A stretch of 64,000 bases of DNA from a virus. The DNA lies in the IMG/VR virus record IMGVR_UViG_3300017963_000253, positions 1-64,000 of that record. One strand, given 5' to 3'. Below, piece by piece: positions 26,501 to 32,792 of the stretch (position 1 is the first letter of the stretch; each line of letters starts with the position of its first letter). The position numbers were made by a program, and so were the translations under genes. The notes beneath the pieces are model-generated. The model was not told the origin of the DNA, ran no database searches, and saw nothing but the letters and a program-made list of their open reading frames with translations.

Positions 26501-26583
26501 GCGTCTTGGACTACTGGGAGGTCTTCGACACGGAGGTCTTGTACGGTAGGCTTGGAAACTCTCACAACCTGAACCACCCGTAG
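23506..26583 (+). CDS. Long tail fibre protein
   Basis: A 1025-residue product downstream of the gpI-like gene, the usual place for a fibre. Residues 1-50 form a short helical attachment part (F-F-E-D-K-R-F-L-P-Q-Q-R). Two internal copies of a domain are seen near residues 360-445 and 570-650 (T-R-G-G ... D-L-x-L-L-T ... N-G-L-Y). Residues about 800-1015 form a Cys/Trp-rich beta-sandwich (FRWSFRGRLKVG, then G-F-Y-R-G-T-G-S-Q-R-Y-Y-F) related in style to the C-terminal domain of the upstream gene. Likely determines host range. Confidence 0.78.
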   Translation: MSNRTFFEDKRFLPQQRIKDTFFDYLLDRFLDLASRVWGGQRGVFGSLNLVSGGNDKFSVQTLPAELLDGDGNILSLDGADGTGIQFENLAATDYYVGARHNLIPSGVLRNQRNNVIFYDTEEDRIGEVGDPTSVTEVAGTLEIVVDSVFEAGVSHAGRLVTVWLRRALTTEESVAIERNLTVVWTGGVNKVVTSGLLGQAGGSASTDPTDYQVFAQGVTVRKADLSLVSPYAYIGKVTGGGAGNPPSAFSTLGQIDVSDGINPDLQEAYTAGREISPSGAYGGAVKIASADSGDALSSLLHLDRKGATETNPVDLALVMDEDGTGQLNVYPLSHSTVLQLDEPAQVNGGTDGRLDLTRGGVNVGTAKVRRDCDLVLLTGFATAAVNGLYKFASPPSGATVFLTRWDDGSVAGYWSGAGAEAGNASFLRLGVGISKRPEGTGTELQPGRPMVVNGSNETGDPAAVKLYPRMGSAALECFEGDSVVPRLQALLSKFGTFEGRTTGSPGTPANELYLADRLDNTDYMQLAYLALCGDSSTAPFAALQPVLNSPYLLAEEDVTLAGDIVTFTRGGSLDLTQKDGRINSDLNLLLLTDAANEADNGLYLIGSLASTFIAAEDMDGNTSSFLGASAKARLVIPKFLVGGSQATGGGSGNWLRGSTFVLRDPYTQGAAPLRIFTENQGGVEVYDGGKSNATSYAAPRTFFVLDPTVIGNDNAHPIKLHRATVVRGGGAGGGTEEDFHLRDGVRIYDAGGGVDTRDPAFALAVDGGFPEDLPTLHTKPAFAADTVGGVSRGHNFRDDFMSYDPTTAWTNAWPQPPHYYTFFVGAGTITPRDISNGAGYGHGCVELATGTNVSDVAELGINSICCNLDTAKDFRWSFRGRLKVGSVTNMTCRFGFYRGTGSQRYYFECNNGVWRFVYWNGAGYVVSAESCNATVGEYQWFDIYLSSSTVVFVVERKDHAAGSYMSGAYSIPNLDGQAGGIGVNCWIQTQIAAASKSCVLDYWEVFDTEVLYGRLGNSHNLNHP

Positions 26584-26593
26584 GAGGATTGGA

Positions 26594-26884
26594 ATGCAAA
26601 TAACCGTGGAGTGCGCGGAGTGCTCGAAGGAATTCGAGTTGACGATCCCCAGGGATCTCCCCGCTCAGATGAGGTTACGGAACGCAGGTACGCTCTCCGG
26701 GGTGACATGCTCTCATTGCGGGGGAGAGTTGGACTTGGAGACTCTGGATCTAAGCGAGACCGTCAACTCGAAGGCGAAGGAGAAGTCCCCCGCGAAGTCG
26801 AAGAAGTGCAAGAAGAAGGCTAGCGAGAGGCTGGCAACCCCTCCGGATCCGAACTTCGAGTACGGGGTGGGAGGTGCGAAATGA
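26594..26884 (+). CDS. Small zinc-ribbon protein
   Basis: A 96-residue product, ATG with TAGGAGG upstream. Residues 7-10 (C-A-E-C) and 37-40 (C-S-H-C) form a two-pair zinc ribbon. A basic, disordered stretch rich in Lys and Ser follows (AKSKKCKKKASER). The ATGA overlap couples it to the next gene. It may bind nucleic acid or a partner protein. The function is not known. Confidence 0.65.
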   Translation: MQITVECAECSKEFELTIPRDLPAQMRLRNAGTLSGVTCSHCGGELDLETLDLSETVNSKAKEKSPAKSKKCKKKASERLATPPDPNFEYGVGGAK

Positions 26885-27147
26885 ACGCCCCGGAACTGGA
26901 TAGCAAGGTCACCGCAACGGAAGCGGACGGTTGGCTCGTGAAGTCCTTCGAGGTTCCGGCGGAAAGACCAGACCCGTCGGTCTTCAAGTTGAAGGGGGTT
27001 CCCCAGGTGGAGGGGTTGGACTTCACTCTGGAGGGGAACGTGGTAACCTGGCGGACCGCAATCTCCCCCTACGCGCGGGTGGAGATCTTCGACTCCGGGG
27101 ACTCCCTGTCCTGGGGTTGGTCCGCGGTGGCTGGGGAAGACAGCTAA
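26881..27147 (+). CDS. Small beta-rich hypothetical protein
   Basis: An 88-residue product whose ATG overlaps the previous stop. It shows F-K-L-K-G-V-P-Q-V and then E-G-N-V-V-T-W-R, like one beta-sandwich module of the fibre-accessory proteins in this window (V-x-G-x-x-x-x-L-x-G-x-x-V). It may be a chaperone or accessory protein of the fibres. No family is recognised. Confidence 0.58.
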   Translation: MNAPELDSKVTATEADGWLVKSFEVPAERPDPSVFKLKGVPQVEGLDFTLEGNVVTWRTAISPYARVEIFDSGDSLSWGWSAVAGEDS

Positions 27148-27186
27148 CAACAGACCCCGGAGAGACCGGGGAGAAAGGTGGTTGGG

Positions 27187-27804
27187 ATGAGAAAGTACCT
27201 GATCGCGGCGTTCTTCGCCGCCCTACTTGCGGTTGAGATTGGAGGAGTCTACTCGGACGCGTTCGCAGGCACGGACGCCGCGGTCTCGGGGGTGACCGCT
27301 CCCTCCACTGCCTCCGCGGAAGTGAAGCTCCTGGACTCCTCCGTCGAGGTGAAGAAGGCGGACGCGGGGACCACCGCGGGGAGTTCCAAAGATCCCCCGG
27401 TAGAGAAGAAGGTGGAGGGGACTCAGAGTTGGTGGCAGGCGTTACTCTACGACGTTGTCTTCAACTTTATCCTCCCTGTCTTCACCCCGGTGATCCTTGC
27501 CCTTCTGATGTGGCTACTTCGAAAGTGGGGTCTGAAGATTGAGTACGAACGCCTGGAGAAGGTGGCGGAGTTCGGCTCGAACTACGCGGAGCAGAAGGGA
27601 GCGGAGTGGCTGAAGGAGAAGGGAGCGAAAAGCCCCGGGGCGAAGAAGGAGGAGTGGGCCTGGGAGCTGGTGGAGTCCCTGGACAAGAAACTGAAGGGCT
27701 CCAAGAAGCTCCAGGCGCTGCTCATCTCCAAGATCCCCGGGGCGGAGGCCTCCGTCTCCGAGGCGGCGAGCTACAAACCGGACGCCGCGATAAGGGAGGA
27801 GTAG
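27187..27804 (+). CDS. Holin, superfamily 6 (LLH-type) candidate
   Basis: A 205-residue product. ATG 27187 is preferred to in-frame GTG 27178 because AAAGGTGG lies just upstream. Residues 1-22 are a signal-like hydrophobic segment and residues about 90-112 are a strong membrane segment (F-N-F-I-L-P-V-F-T-P-V-I-L-A-L-L). An amphipathic region with K-I-E-Y-E-R-L-E-K-V-A-E-F-G and Y-A-E-Q-K-G-A-E-W-L follows. This pattern resembles LLH-type holins. It is followed by spanin-like genes, so a lysis role is likely, although the endolysin is 33 kb away. Confidence 0.68.
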   Translation: MRKYLIAAFFAALLAVEIGGVYSDAFAGTDAAVSGVTAPSTASAEVKLLDSSVEVKKADAGTTAGSSKDPPVEKKVEGTQSWWQALLYDVVFNFILPVFTPVILALLMWLLRKWGLKIEYERLEKVAEFGSNYAEQKGAEWLKEKGAKSPGAKKEEWAWELVESLDKKLKGSKKLQALLISKIPGAEASVSEAASYKPDAAIREE

Positions 27805-27808
27805 GGAG

Positions 27809-28171
27809 ATGCCCTGGTGGGGTTGGTTGCTCCTGGGAGCCGGGGTCTCCCTCCTCTCCGTCTTGATCCTCTGGCTCATCCTGCGGAAGCGGGGAGGTGG
27901 GGAGGTGGACCGCGCCGCGCTGGCGGACGTGAAGTTTCGTCGCCTCCGGGAGGAGTTGGAGGCGGAGTCCGAGATGCGACGTAAGGCGGAGCGGATTGGA
28001 AGGGACCTCGAACTGGAGCTTCGCGGCGTTGCGGAGCGGAAGAAGAAGAGACTGGAGGAGGTAGATGAAGAGACTCGCAAGCGCTTTTCTGACCTTTCTG
28101 ACGATCCTGACGCTCTCCTCTCCCGGGTGGACGAGATCCTCTCCGGAAAAACCGGAACCGGACCTCCGTAG
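27809..28171 (+). CDS. Inner-membrane spanin-like coiled-coil protein
   Basis: A 120-residue product with one transmembrane segment at residues 4-25 (W-G-W-L-L-L-G-A-G) followed by a basic stop and a long charged coiled coil (E-E-L-E-A-E-S-E-M-R-R-K). The next gene starts inside it in another frame. A short anchor plus coiled coil overlapped by a signal-peptide-bearing gene resembles the Rz/Rz1 spanin pair that fuses inner and outer membranes. Sequence similarity to named spanins is not evident. Confidence 0.55.
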   Translation: MPWWGWLLLGAGVSLLSVLILWLILRKRGGGEVDRAALADVKFRRLREELEAESEMRRKAERIGRDLELELRGVAERKKKRLEEVDEETRKRFSDLSDDPDALLSRVDEILSGKTGTGPP

Positions 28172-28526
28172 GGTCAAGGTGGAGGTTGGAAAACCGGCAC
28201 CCTTCTCCGGGATCCTCCTGACCCCGGCGGCGCTGGCGAAGGTGATCACGGAGTTGGAGCGGAAGACGGTAACCTGTCAAACGGAGAGGGACGCGGAGCG
28301 CGCGGAGGCGGAGGCGAAGCGGAACGCGGCGGAGCAGGTCTGCACCGCTCGAGTGGACGCGGAGAGGGCCAAGACCGCGGCGGTAGCAGGTGAGCGGGAT
28401 GCCCAGCGGGTGATCTACGAGAAGGCCCTCTCCAAGTGCTCCGCCTCTCCGCCCTGGTACAAGAGCCGGTACCTGGCGTTTATCGCCGGTGCGGCGGTCG
28501 CGGGTGGGGTCTGCGCCGCCCGTTGA
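28065..28526 (+). CDS. Spanin-like or lysis-associated membrane protein
   Basis: A 153-residue product beginning 107 bases inside the previous gene. Residues 1-24 are a signal-peptide-like segment (F-L-T-F-L-T-I-L-T-L). A G-K-P-A-P-F-S-G-I-L-L motif follows, seen in phage lysis-cassette proteins, then a charged coiled coil with two Cys, then a hydrophobic C-terminal tail ending G-A-A-V-A-G-G-V-C. There is no lipobox Cys close to the signal peptide, so it would not be a classical Rz1 lipoprotein. It may be a variant i-spanin. Confidence 0.55.
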   Translation: MKRLASAFLTFLTILTLSSPGWTRSSPEKPEPDLRRVKVEVGKPAPFSGILLTPAALAKVITELERKTVTCQTERDAERAEAEAKRNAAEQVCTARVDAERAKTAAVAGERDAQRVIYEKALSKCSASPPWYKSRYLAFIAGAAVAGGVCAAR

Positions 28527-28571
28527 GACATCTGGGAAAGACCGCTAGGAGATGAGCCGCCCCTCCGCTAT

Positions 28572-28600
28572 CCTCTAGGGGAAGAGAGGGATTTTTGTTG
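28572..28600 (+). terminator. Possible weak intrinsic terminator
   Basis: CCTCT at 28572-28576 pairs with AGAGG at 28585-28589 (loop of eight bases) and is followed by GATTTTTG. The stem is short, so termination would be partial. The surrounding gap (28527-28622) otherwise shows no gene and no clear promoter. Confidence 0.35.
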
Positions 28601-28622
28601 ACCGGCTTGACTGGTGGTTCAG

Positions 28623-28844
28623 ATGACGTCGTCTCTACTGAAAGGACTGCTGGAGACCGGAGCACCGTGGGGTATCCTCTGCGCGGTGCTCCTGGCGGCT
28701 GTGTTCGCGCTCTGGCGACGTTGCAACCTCGTTTCGGACAAACTGTACGCCCTCGGGTTGGCTCAGGTGGAGCACGATAAGGAGATCTGCTTCGTGATGG
28801 AGCGGATCCGCGAGGACGTGAGGGAGATCAGGAGGAACGAATGA
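28623..28844 (+). CDS. Small membrane protein of the lysis region
   Basis: A 73-residue product with one membrane span near residues 14-33 (P-W-G-I-L-C-A-V-L-L-A-A-V-F-A) and a short charged tail with predicted helix. ATG 28623 is chosen; an in-frame GTG nine bases upstream is possible, and no strong ribosome site decides. The topology suits a holin-like or accessory lysis protein, but function is unproven. The stop overlaps the next start (ATGA). Confidence 0.52.
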   Translation: MTSSLLKGLLETGAPWGILCAVLLAAVFALWRRCNLVSDKLYALGLAQVEHDKEICFVMERIREDVREIRRNE

Positions 28845-29242
28845 GTAGCAATTCCACCGGGGGTAACGGAGTGGGACACAGTATCGGGAGCGTCCTCCTG
28901 CAGATGAAGGTCCTCCGCCCCCGGGAACTGGCCGCGATCCTCAAGATCCAGGAGAAGTTGAGTCCGGAGGAACTCCTCGGGGAGTTACTCGTCTCCCGGG
29001 GGTTCGTCACCCGGGAACAGTTGGAGACCGCTCTGGAGTCCCAGCGGGCGCTCCGCTCCGGGAAGCCTCACGTTAGGGCGCTGGCGGTGGCCAGGGTTGC
29101 GGAGATCTCCGGGGGGAGGGTCCAGCGGTTAATGCGACGAACCAGGGCGGAGTGCGAGGCGGCGCGTCGGAGGGTGACCGGGGAGGATCACCCCGCGGTC
29201 ACCTCCCAGATGTTGGCGGTTGGGGAGGAGGACGGGAGATGA
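28841..29242 (+). CDS. MshEN-like domain protein
   Basis: A 133-residue product overlapping the preceding gene by four bases. Residues 45-70 (LGELLVSRGFVTREQLETAL) match the N-terminal type II secretion/MshEN motif L-G-x-x-L-v-x-x-G-x-i-t-x-x-x-l-x-x-A-L, known as a c-di-GMP-binding or adaptor element in host ATPases. Residues 13-44 hold a weaker half copy. The rest is basic and helical. Presence in a tiny phage protein is unusual. Whether it binds a nucleotide is unknown. Confidence 0.55.
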   Translation: MSSNSTGGNGVGHSIGSVLLQMKVLRPRELAAILKIQEKLSPEELLGELLVSRGFVTREQLETALESQRALRSGKPHVRALAVARVAEISGGRVQRLMRRTRAECEAARRRVTGEDHPAVTSQMLAVGEEDGR

Positions 29243-29697
29243 GCGGGGAGAAGCAGACGGACGGGCTGCAGAAGCTGAAGGCTCGAGCTATCAACGCCCT
29301 GATCTACCTCCTGATAGGGTCCCCCGGGGCCTACGCGGCTTACACGAACCAGGACCGGGCCACGGTGGAGATTGTCCGGAAGGTCAACGTGAAGCGCGCG
29401 GACGACATCGAAGGACTTCAGGACTGGACGCGGTCGAACAAGGACCTGATAGAGAAGCTAGCGAAGAGCCTGGAGGAGTTTCGCCGGGAAGTCGCGGAGG
29501 ACCGCCGGGAGACGAACCGGATCCTCTTCCAGCTGGCGAACCGGAGTCGAAGCAAAAGCGGGAGGATCCTCCGGGAGGAGATCCGGGATCGCCGGGAGAA
29601 GCCGGAACCGGTCCCCAGGATCACGGCGCAGATCAAGTCGCAGCGGAGGAAGCTCCCCACCCTGAAGCGCCCCGCCAAGGCGCTAGCGGACCTCTGA
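29239..29697 (+). CDS. Membrane-anchored coiled-coil protein
   Basis: A 152-residue product starting at ATG 29239 (four-base overlap), rather than the upstream in-frame start that would overlap the previous gene by 90 bases. Residues about 15-35 are a probable membrane segment (A-L-I-Y-L-L-I-G-S-P-G-A-Y-A-A-Y). A long charged coiled coil with R-R-E-V-A-E-D-R-R-E-T follows, and the tail is very basic. It resembles accessory membrane proteins near lysis genes. No enzyme motif. Confidence 0.55.
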   Translation: MSGEKQTDGLQKLKARAINALIYLLIGSPGAYAAYTNQDRATVEIVRKVNVKRADDIEGLQDWTRSNKDLIEKLAKSLEEFRREVAEDRRETNRILFQLANRSRSKSGRILREEIRDRREKPEPVPRITAQIKSQRRKLPTLKRPAKALADL

Positions 29698-29814
29698 GAA
29701 AAAATCGCTAGACGTCACCCCAAATTTGGAGTATGGTTCTCCGCGTAGATGGGAAACAGCCCGGGGCGGTCGAGACCTCCTCGGTAACGGAATCCCCGGG
29801 ATGGTCTACTTGAG

Positions 29815-29849
29815 AACCCCGCTCTTCAAAAAGGGCGGGGTTTTCTTTT
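29815..29849 (+). terminator. Strong intrinsic terminator
   Basis: AACCCCGC (29815-29822) pairs perfectly with GCGGGGTT (29835-29842), with a 12-base loop and a T-rich tail (TTTTCTTTT overlapping the arm). It closes the late/lysis operon in front of the replication block. The 196-base gap (29698-29893) holds no gene. Confidence 0.9.
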
Positions 29850-29893
29850 ATCCGGAGTTAAGTCGAATGACTCATTTTGGGATAGATGAGGGC

Positions 29894-31510
29894 ATGAAGA
29901 CGCTCCCGATCACCGTAGACTCCCACCTGAGGCTGAAGACCCGGGACCTGAAGGCGGCGGGTCTCCGCCTCCGGGACCTCTTAGACGAGTTCGAGTACGA
30001 CAACCCGGAGTACTGGAAGAAGAAGCGGATGGGCTTCTATACCGGGGACACCCCGCGGAAGCTCTCTCTTGTGGTCCGGAGGGGACCGGAGATCGCCCTC
30101 CCCCGCGGGGGCTGGGACCGCCTGAAGGACCTCCTTCCCCGGGACGTCTCCTTGGAGATCCGGGACGAGACGGTCTCCGGGACCTCCCTCGGGATGACCT
30201 ACGCGGAGCCGGCGGACTGGACGCTGGACCCGGACCAACTCTCCGCGGCAAGAGCGGCGCTCCGCCGGAGGCAGGGGTTCCTGATCGGCCCCTGCTCCAG
30301 CGGGAAGACGGAGATCCTCCTCAAGTTCGCCTCGGACGCGGGGGAGCGGACGCTGGTGATCGTTCACACGGAGCGGATCCTCAAGGACTGGGCGGCGAAG
30401 GTCTCCGAGCGCTTCTTCGTCCCGGCGAAGGAGGTAGGTCTCCTCTACGGGAAGGCGAAGCGGGAGCGGACCCTGACGATCGGGATGGTCCGAACCGTCT
30501 TGAACCTGATCGAGAAGGACCCGGATTTTGTCCGGCGCTGGGGGACCGTGATCCTGGACGAGGCCCACCACGCCAGCGCCGCCACGTTCTCGGAGCTGAT
30601 CAACTCCTTCCCCGCGCGGTACCGGATCGCGGCGACCGCGACCCCGAAGCGGAAGGACGGGAAGGAGGTCCTCACATTCGACGCGTTCGGATCCGTCTAC
30701 GCGCGGAAGCAGCGGGGGACGGGCCGGAAGGTGGCCCCGAGGGTCCTCTTCGAGATCACGGACGCAGATCTGGACCGCTACGGGCGGATAATCCCGGTGG
30801 ACGTGGTGGTGGTCCCCACGGAGTTCGACTTCGACCTGAACCACGCCCGGAGGATGGAGGCGGACGGGTGGGAGCAGCGGGCGAAGGGGAGCCAGATCCA
30901 GGCGGCGAAGGACTGGGCCAAGTCCCGGAAGTGGGAGGGACCTCTGAACACCTACGCGGACATGCTGGACGAGATGAGCCGGGACGCCCACCGGCAGGCG
31001 CGGATCCTGGAGTACCTCCTCCCGGAGGTCAGGGACGGGCAGACCTGCGTCCTTCTCGCGGACCGGCGGGAGTTCTGCCTGGACACCCAGGCGTGGCTGA
31101 AGCGCCGGAAGATCCCCTGCGGACGCCTGATGGGAGGGCGGAACTCGAAGGAGCAGGACCGGACCGCGAAGGGGCTCTCCGACGGGTCCCTCCTCTGCGC
31201 GGTGGGGACGACGGTGGCGGACGAGGGGATGGACATCGGGAGACTCTCCCGCGGCTTCGGTTGCACCCCCGCCGCCAAGAACCCGGGGAGGCTGACCCAA
31301 CAGCTGGGGCGCTTCAAGCGCAAGTTCCCGGGGAAGACGGACGCGGTCTACTTCTACTTCTGGGACCGGAGCGTCCCGGACCTCCGGGGGCACGCCCGGG
31401 CTGTCTTCAACGCGGTGAAGGCCCCCCACCGGGTCTGGTTCTCGGAGCGACCGGGGGAGCGGGTCCCGATGACGCGGGAACTCCTTAGGAGGTTGGAAGA
31501 TGAGCGATAG
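29894..31510 (+). CDS. Superfamily 2 DNA/RNA helicase
   Basis: A 538-residue product starting at ATG 29894 behind GATGAGGG. An in-frame start at 29726 would run through the strong terminator and is rejected. Residues about 131-139 hold the Walker A motif G-P-C-S-S-G-K-T-E. D-E-A-H-H near 222 is motif II, A-T-A-T-P near 245 is motif III, and G-R-L-T-Q-Q-L-G-R near 480 is motif VI. It resembles UvsW/RadD-like helicases in phages. It opens the early gene block and may act in branch migration or replication restart. The stop overlaps the next gene. Confidence 0.88.
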   Translation: MKTLPITVDSHLRLKTRDLKAAGLRLRDLLDEFEYDNPEYWKKKRMGFYTGDTPRKLSLVVRRGPEIALPRGGWDRLKDLLPRDVSLEIRDETVSGTSLGMTYAEPADWTLDPDQLSAARAALRRRQGFLIGPCSSGKTEILLKFASDAGERTLVIVHTERILKDWAAKVSERFFVPAKEVGLLYGKAKRERTLTIGMVRTVLNLIEKDPDFVRRWGTVILDEAHHASAATFSELINSFPARYRIAATATPKRKDGKEVLTFDAFGSVYARKQRGTGRKVAPRVLFEITDADLDRYGRIIPVDVVVVPTEFDFDLNHARRMEADGWEQRAKGSQIQAAKDWAKSRKWEGPLNTYADMLDEMSRDAHRQARILEYLLPEVRDGQTCVLLADRREFCLDTQAWLKRRKIPCGRLMGGRNSKEQDRTAKGLSDGSLLCAVGTTVADEGMDIGRLSRGFGCTPAAKNPGRLTQQLGRFKRKFPGKTDAVYFYFWDRSVPDLRGHARAVFNAVKAPHRVWFSERPGERVPMTRELLRRLEDER

Positions 31511-31778
31511 CAGACTGATCAACGCCCTGAACTACGAGCTGAAGCTCCCGGGGGAGAACCGGGTCGTAGACCACCTCTCCGCCCTGAAGCTCCGCGCCGC
31601 CGCCTTCTCCGCGGCGGTCCAGCTGCGGTTTGACAAAATCACCACCGCCGTGACGCTCCTGGACTTCGCGGTCCTCCTCCTCTCCCTGAACGAACCCCGG
31701 TACGGACCGGAGCGGGTGGTGGAGGCGTTCCAGGAGAGTGTTCAACGTCACTACAACTTGAAGGGAGTCGGAAGATGA
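31500..31778 (+). CDS. Hypothetical small protein in helicase operon
   Basis: A 92-residue, mostly helical product starting within the last 11 bases of the helicase gene, with TAGGAGG as ribosome site. A hydrophobic helix with TLLDFAVLLLSL near residues 52-63 could be a core helix rather than a membrane span. No motif is recognised. Its close coupling to the helicase suggests early expression. Confidence 0.6.
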   Translation: MSDSRLINALNYELKLPGENRVVDHLSALKLRAAAFSAAVQLRFDKITTAVTLLDFAVLLLSLNEPRYGPERVVEAFQESVQRHYNLKGVGR

Positions 31779-32107
31779 GAACCGAGACAATGGGAACGGA
31801 CGCGGCGAAGCTGGACAACTTCGCGGAGCTGAAGAGCGGGAACGTAGCGGGGGTCGGTACGTTGGGAAGGGACCTCGTAGTCTTCTTCCACGCCGGGAGC
31901 GCCTACCTATACCCGGAGGCGGCGGATCACTTCCCTCTACTGAAGCAGGCGGTCTCCCCCGGGGGGTACTTCTCCTCCAACGTTCGGAAGCTTAAGTACC
32001 GTAAGATCTGCGCCTTCTCCTCTTGCCTCGAAGCGGTGACCCCGCCGGATATCTACTGCCGGGGCTGTGAGAGGAGTATCTCCGAGGAGGGAGGGGAGGA
32101 TGAGTAA
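31775..32107 (+). CDS. KTSC-domain protein with Cys-rich end
   Basis: A 110-residue product, ATG overlapping the previous stop. Residues 28-75 match the KTSC pattern found at the end of some lysyl-tRNA synthetases and in many phage proteins: L-V-V-F-F-H-A-G, then Y-L-Y-P, L-L-K-Q-A-V-S-P-G-G-Y-F, N-V-R-K-L-K-Y. After it come four Cys (C-A-F-S-S-C ... Y-C-R-G-C), a probable zinc site that is not part of the usual domain. KTSC may bind nucleic acid, but its role is unsettled. Confidence 0.68.
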   Translation: MRTETMGTDAAKLDNFAELKSGNVAGVGTLGRDLVVFFHAGSAYLYPEAADHFPLLKQAVSPGGYFSSNVRKLKYRKICAFSSCLEAVTPPDIYCRGCERSISEEGGEDE

Positions 32108-32333
32108 ACCGGACTTGAAGGTTCACTTCTCCCTAGGTGAGGTAGTTACCACGCTCCTGGAACTGGCGGATGATCAGGGGAGGATCCCGGAGGAATTTGA
32201 AGATAGATACCAAAAGCTAAGAGACGGTGGGACCGCGGACGGGGCTTGCGTCACCCTGGAGCAAGTTGCGGAAGACTGCCTCGCCCTGGGAATTACCTTC
32301 AAGGAGAAGAAGCGTCCCTCCCCCACCTTCTAG
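32100..32333 (+). CDS. Hypothetical small protein
   Basis: A 77-residue product. ATG 32100 sits behind GGAGGGGAGG and overlaps the preceding stop; the in-frame upstream extension to 32067 is not used. The protein is acidic and helical with V-T-L-E-Q-V-A-E-D-C-L-A. A 99-base gap follows (32334-32432), containing a GGGGT-AAA-ACCCC hairpin at about 32366 and a good ribosome site (AAGGAG), but no recognisable promoter. Confidence 0.58.
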   Translation: MSKPDLKVHFSLGEVVTTLLELADDQGRIPEEFEDRYQKLRDGGTADGACVTLEQVAEDCLALGITFKEKKRPSPTF

Positions 32334-32432
32334 AAAACATCCAAGGCGGACCTTTCCCTACATCTGGGGTAAAACCCCCCGGTAGCGAAAATTAGCCCGG
32401 AAGCACCAAACCCCCACCAAGGAGACCGGAAC

Positions 32433-32792
32433 ATGTTTCCCATCTTCGAACTTCCCCTGGCGGTCGCCTGCTCGCGCCGCCTCCTCCCAATATCCAAACT
32501 CGTCTACGCCTCCCTCCACTCCTGGCAGTACCACCGGGAACCCGCGGACTTCGAGGAGATGGCGGACCGCGTGGCTATCTCGAAGCGGGAGTTCATCCAG
32601 ACCCTGGAGTACCTGGAGGAGGAGGGTCTCCTGGAGTACACGACGGAGCCGGAGTGGTACAGTCTGATAGATCCCCCCTGGTTAGAGGAGGAGGCCGCGA
32701 GGCACAAGTGCCCGGAGTGGTTGACCGTACTGGATCCGGACGGAGACCTCCTCCCGGACGAGGAGGAGGAAGGGAAGGAGGCCGCGCTATGA
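32433..32792 (+). CDS. Winged-helix DNA-binding protein
   Basis: A 119-residue product, ATG with AAGGAG upstream. Residues 20-75 form a winged-helix pattern (SKLVYASLHSWQYH, F-E-E-M-A-D-R-V-A-I-S, then T-L-E-Y-L-E-E-E-G-L-L-E-Y) as seen in DnaD-type and replisome-organizer proteins. The end is very acidic. It directly precedes another winged-helix gene, then the helicase loader, so it probably acts in replication initiation or its regulation. Confidence 0.68.
   Translation: MFPIFELPLAVACSRRLLPISKLVYASLHSWQYHREPADFEEMADRVAISKREFIQTLEYLEEEGLLEYTTEPEWYSLIDPPWLEEEAARHKCPEWLTVLDPDGDLLPDEEEEGKEAAL

Noticed and set aside
29726-29893. N-terminal extension of the helicase
   Set aside because: It would span the strong terminator at 29815-29849, and its translation lacks family similarity.
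29981-31522. 513-codon minus-strand open frame opposite the helicase
   Set aside because: Same shadow pattern; the plus strand has a full helicase motif set.
32366-32382. GGGGT-AAA-ACCCC hairpin as a terminator
   Set aside because: No U-run and a three-base loop; too weak to call.
32654-32788. N-terminal extension of the initiator-like gene
   Set aside because: Arg/Gly-rich, overlaps the previous gene in another frame, and ATG 32789 overlaps its stop as elsewhere.
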